Below are positions 62,312 through 64,000 of a DNA stretch of 64,000 nt, piece after piece. A model generated the notes under the pieces. That model made no database searches and was not told the origin of the DNA. It saw nothing but the letters and a program-made list of their open reading frames with translations. The translations under genes and the position numbers were made by a program. This DNA is from Solea solea (taxonomy: Eukaryota; Chordata; Actinopteri; Pleuronectiformes; Soleidae): contig NC_081146.1 in assembly GCF_958295425.1 (NCBI RefSeq), positions 13,884,131 to 13,948,130 of the forward strand, read 5' to 3'. Each line of letters opens with the position of its first letter. Position 1 is the first letter of the stretch.

Positions 62312-64000
62312 CTGAAATACAGACACACATGGGAAAAGCTTATTGATGCTGACAGACCAAGTCCACAAGGTCAAACAAAAAGCCTGGTATTGACAAACCA
62401 CAAACACACATAAACTGATCCACATTTAAACGAGGTGGGCATTTAAATGAGGAGTAATCACACATAAAAAAAAAAAAACAAGTCCATATAGATACAGCCA
62501 CACCAAGGTCAGGCCAGAGGGATATTACCTAAATGCCACTGTATGTGTGTGTGTGTGTCTAATATACTTTTAAATACTTTTAAGACTCATCTGAACTCAA
62601 ATAATTGCCAGGACTTCATTATAAAAATGTCTTTGAAAAAGGTAATGGGTTTAGGGAACTGGAATGGTACAGTGCCTTTACTTTGAAATGGGTACAGAAT
62701 ATGTTATGTGGCAGATAGAGACATTGAAACCATCCTGTTGTCACCAACAGATTTGGCATGCATACTCTGATCAGTGTACACGTGAGGCCACATGAAAAGC
62801 AGGATGCTGCAAACTGTATGTATCAACACAGGCACAGTCTGGAAAAGGCATCCATGGAGAGAAAGTGAGCTGAGGTAGAACATATGCTTGAGTCATAAGT
62901 GAAAAAGACAGATGACTTTTTTTTATAAGGCATTCTAATTATTTCCTCCAATGAAGAAAATAGTATCTACCTGCAATTTGGGTAGCAAAAACAAGAAAAA
63001 ACATGTTCAGGTTAGTGCTGGCCAAAGTCAGGATGTAAAGTCTAGCTGAATAATAAACTGCAGGCAAATGTGAAACCAGCACTGATTACACTAACCTGCC
63101 AATTTGCACAATTTCATCTGGGAAAGAATGAACGAGATAGGGAGGCATGTACAGAGCATTAGAAGTGGGAAAAGAAAATGTTAAGCCACCTTTTTTTTTT
63201 TTCTTCCTTTTATTCCTCTCAGCACTGCCTCCACATCTAATTCCCTCAATTTCACCAGCGCTCAATGCCTCCAGGTCCTTTATTCAGTGTAACTCTACTT
63301 TCAGACACACTCGCTTGGAACAGGCTGTGCTTTTGCAGTCAGCAATTACATACATGTTATATAATAAAGCAAAGAAAGACAATCTGGTTTCATTCAGAAA
63401 AGCAGTATTTCAAAGTAATACTGGCCCTTCAAAAATCCAACCTAAAGGTCCAGTGAGTTCAATTTCTGTACAATTTTTTGAGAAGTAGAATATTTAAGTT
63501 TAATTGTATAAATTGTTGTTTTTTGTTACCCCAGAGTGAGACATTTATAAGGAGCCCCAATATTTAATAACATTTTCAGAGTAGGAGTGAATGGGATGTC
63601 AGTGACTTTGGCCACAGCCATACAGTCTGGTCTGGATTATTTCTTTTTTTAAAACACCCAACAGTTCTTAGAGTTAAATTAAAATGGTGTTTAATATATC
63701 CAGAGAGCAGCAGGTCTACAGACAAATTCTTGTGCAAGAGGGTCATTAGAGGTTAAAAACAAAAAAAAAAAATCGAGAGACACAGCAAAGGGTTTGAATA
63801 ATAAGAGAGTTTTTCCTTTTGCATACTGTGTAAAAATGTCTGCTGTCTGCTATAAGCGTCTGCTTACTCATTGTAAATCTGGGATTACCAAGGCCGGTGC
63901 TGTGTATGTATGTGATGTGAGTAATAGATCTCTGATATAGGTTGTGGCATGTCGAGTTCAGACATGCAAAACACGGTGGGTTTGTGTCTGTGTACCTCCC
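62312..64000 (-). other. cdkal1: cdkal1 intron, 3' part (upstream exon lies outside window)
   Basis: This is the 3' part of the intron that precedes the 49-nt exon. No coding match to the missing N-terminal part (the TWGC or NSCT...NP cysteine segments of the UPF0004 domain) is found in any minus-strand frame, so the previous exon is beyond 64000. The stretch has a short TG run at 62541-62557, poly-A or poly-T runs at 62467-62478, 63190-63201 and 63761-63771, and otherwise unremarkable AT-rich sequence. No repeat family is recognised. Confidence 0.85.

Noticed and set aside
63988..64000. Donor-like GAG followed by GTACAC on the minus strand at the right edge
   Set aside because: The previous exon should end with a complete Gly codon in phase 0, which the visible bases do not give, and too little sequence remains.

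Overview
This is vertebrate, almost certainly teleost fish, nuclear DNA. The whole window lies inside one split gene on the minus strand: cdkal1, the tRNA methylthiotransferase that turns t6A37 into ms2t6A37 in tRNA-Lys(UUU). Five consecutive coding exons are visible at 62263-62311, 55049-55169, 38099-38202, 10706-10872 and 276-421. All four introns between them are GT-AG. The reading frame continues through every junction (phases 1, 2, 1, 0) and the exons sum to 587 nt, or 195 codons plus two bases. By recalled alignment this matches human residues about 157-351 of about 579 without insertion or deletion: the linker after the N-terminal UPF0004 domain, the CX3CX2C iron-sulfur motif of the radical-SAM domain, and the first half of that barrel. 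The start codon, the UPF0004 domain, the rest of the barrel, the TRAM domain and the C-terminal membrane anchor lie outside the window.

More than 99% of the window is intron, and I found no second protein-coding gene, RNA gene, CRISPR array or intact transposon gene. Most long open frames are read through CA/TG microsatellites or sit antisense to repeats. The four complete introns are 10.3, 27.2, 16.8 and 7.1 kb, small beside the very large human CDKAL1 introns and in keeping with a fish genome. The repeats also point to a teleost: hAT-like nonautonomous elements ending in a TGCAACTAACGATTAT-type terminus (four copies), a dispersed repeat that runs into TG microsatellites (five copies), a SINE-like element with an LINE2-like tail, and several MITE-type inverted-terminal-repeat elements.

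Layout. 1-275: a 22-bp minisatellite, part of it inverted, beside an exon donor. 422-10705: holds a locally duplicated segment, one copy of which carries a TTAA-flanked MITE while the other keeps the empty site. 10873-38098: the largest intron, with MITEs at 13.5 and 16.6 kb, a long imperfect inverted repeat at 17.6-18.0 kb, SINE-like copies at 23.1 and 34.1 kb, an 87-bp CA tract at 29.9 kb and a perfect 21-bp inverted repeat at 27.2-27.5 kb. 38203-55048: a 25-bp perfect inverted repeat, a facing CA/TG pair at 39.8-40.0 kb, two hAT-like copies, an AT cruciform-prone tract and several repeat-poor blocks. 55170-62262: mostly unique sequence plus one hAT-like copy. 62312-64000: the intron upstream of the first visible exon.

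Beyond the protein, CDKAL1 introns in vertebrates are known to carry long-range enhancers of the neighbouring SOX4 gene, so the repeat-poor blocks are reasonable enhancer candidates, though conservation cannot be tested here. The least expected observations are the MITE with its paired empty site, a 17-bp palindrome present in only one duplicate, the roughly 118-bp inverted repeat near 17.8 kb, and CA-rich tracts directly downstream of two or three exon donors.
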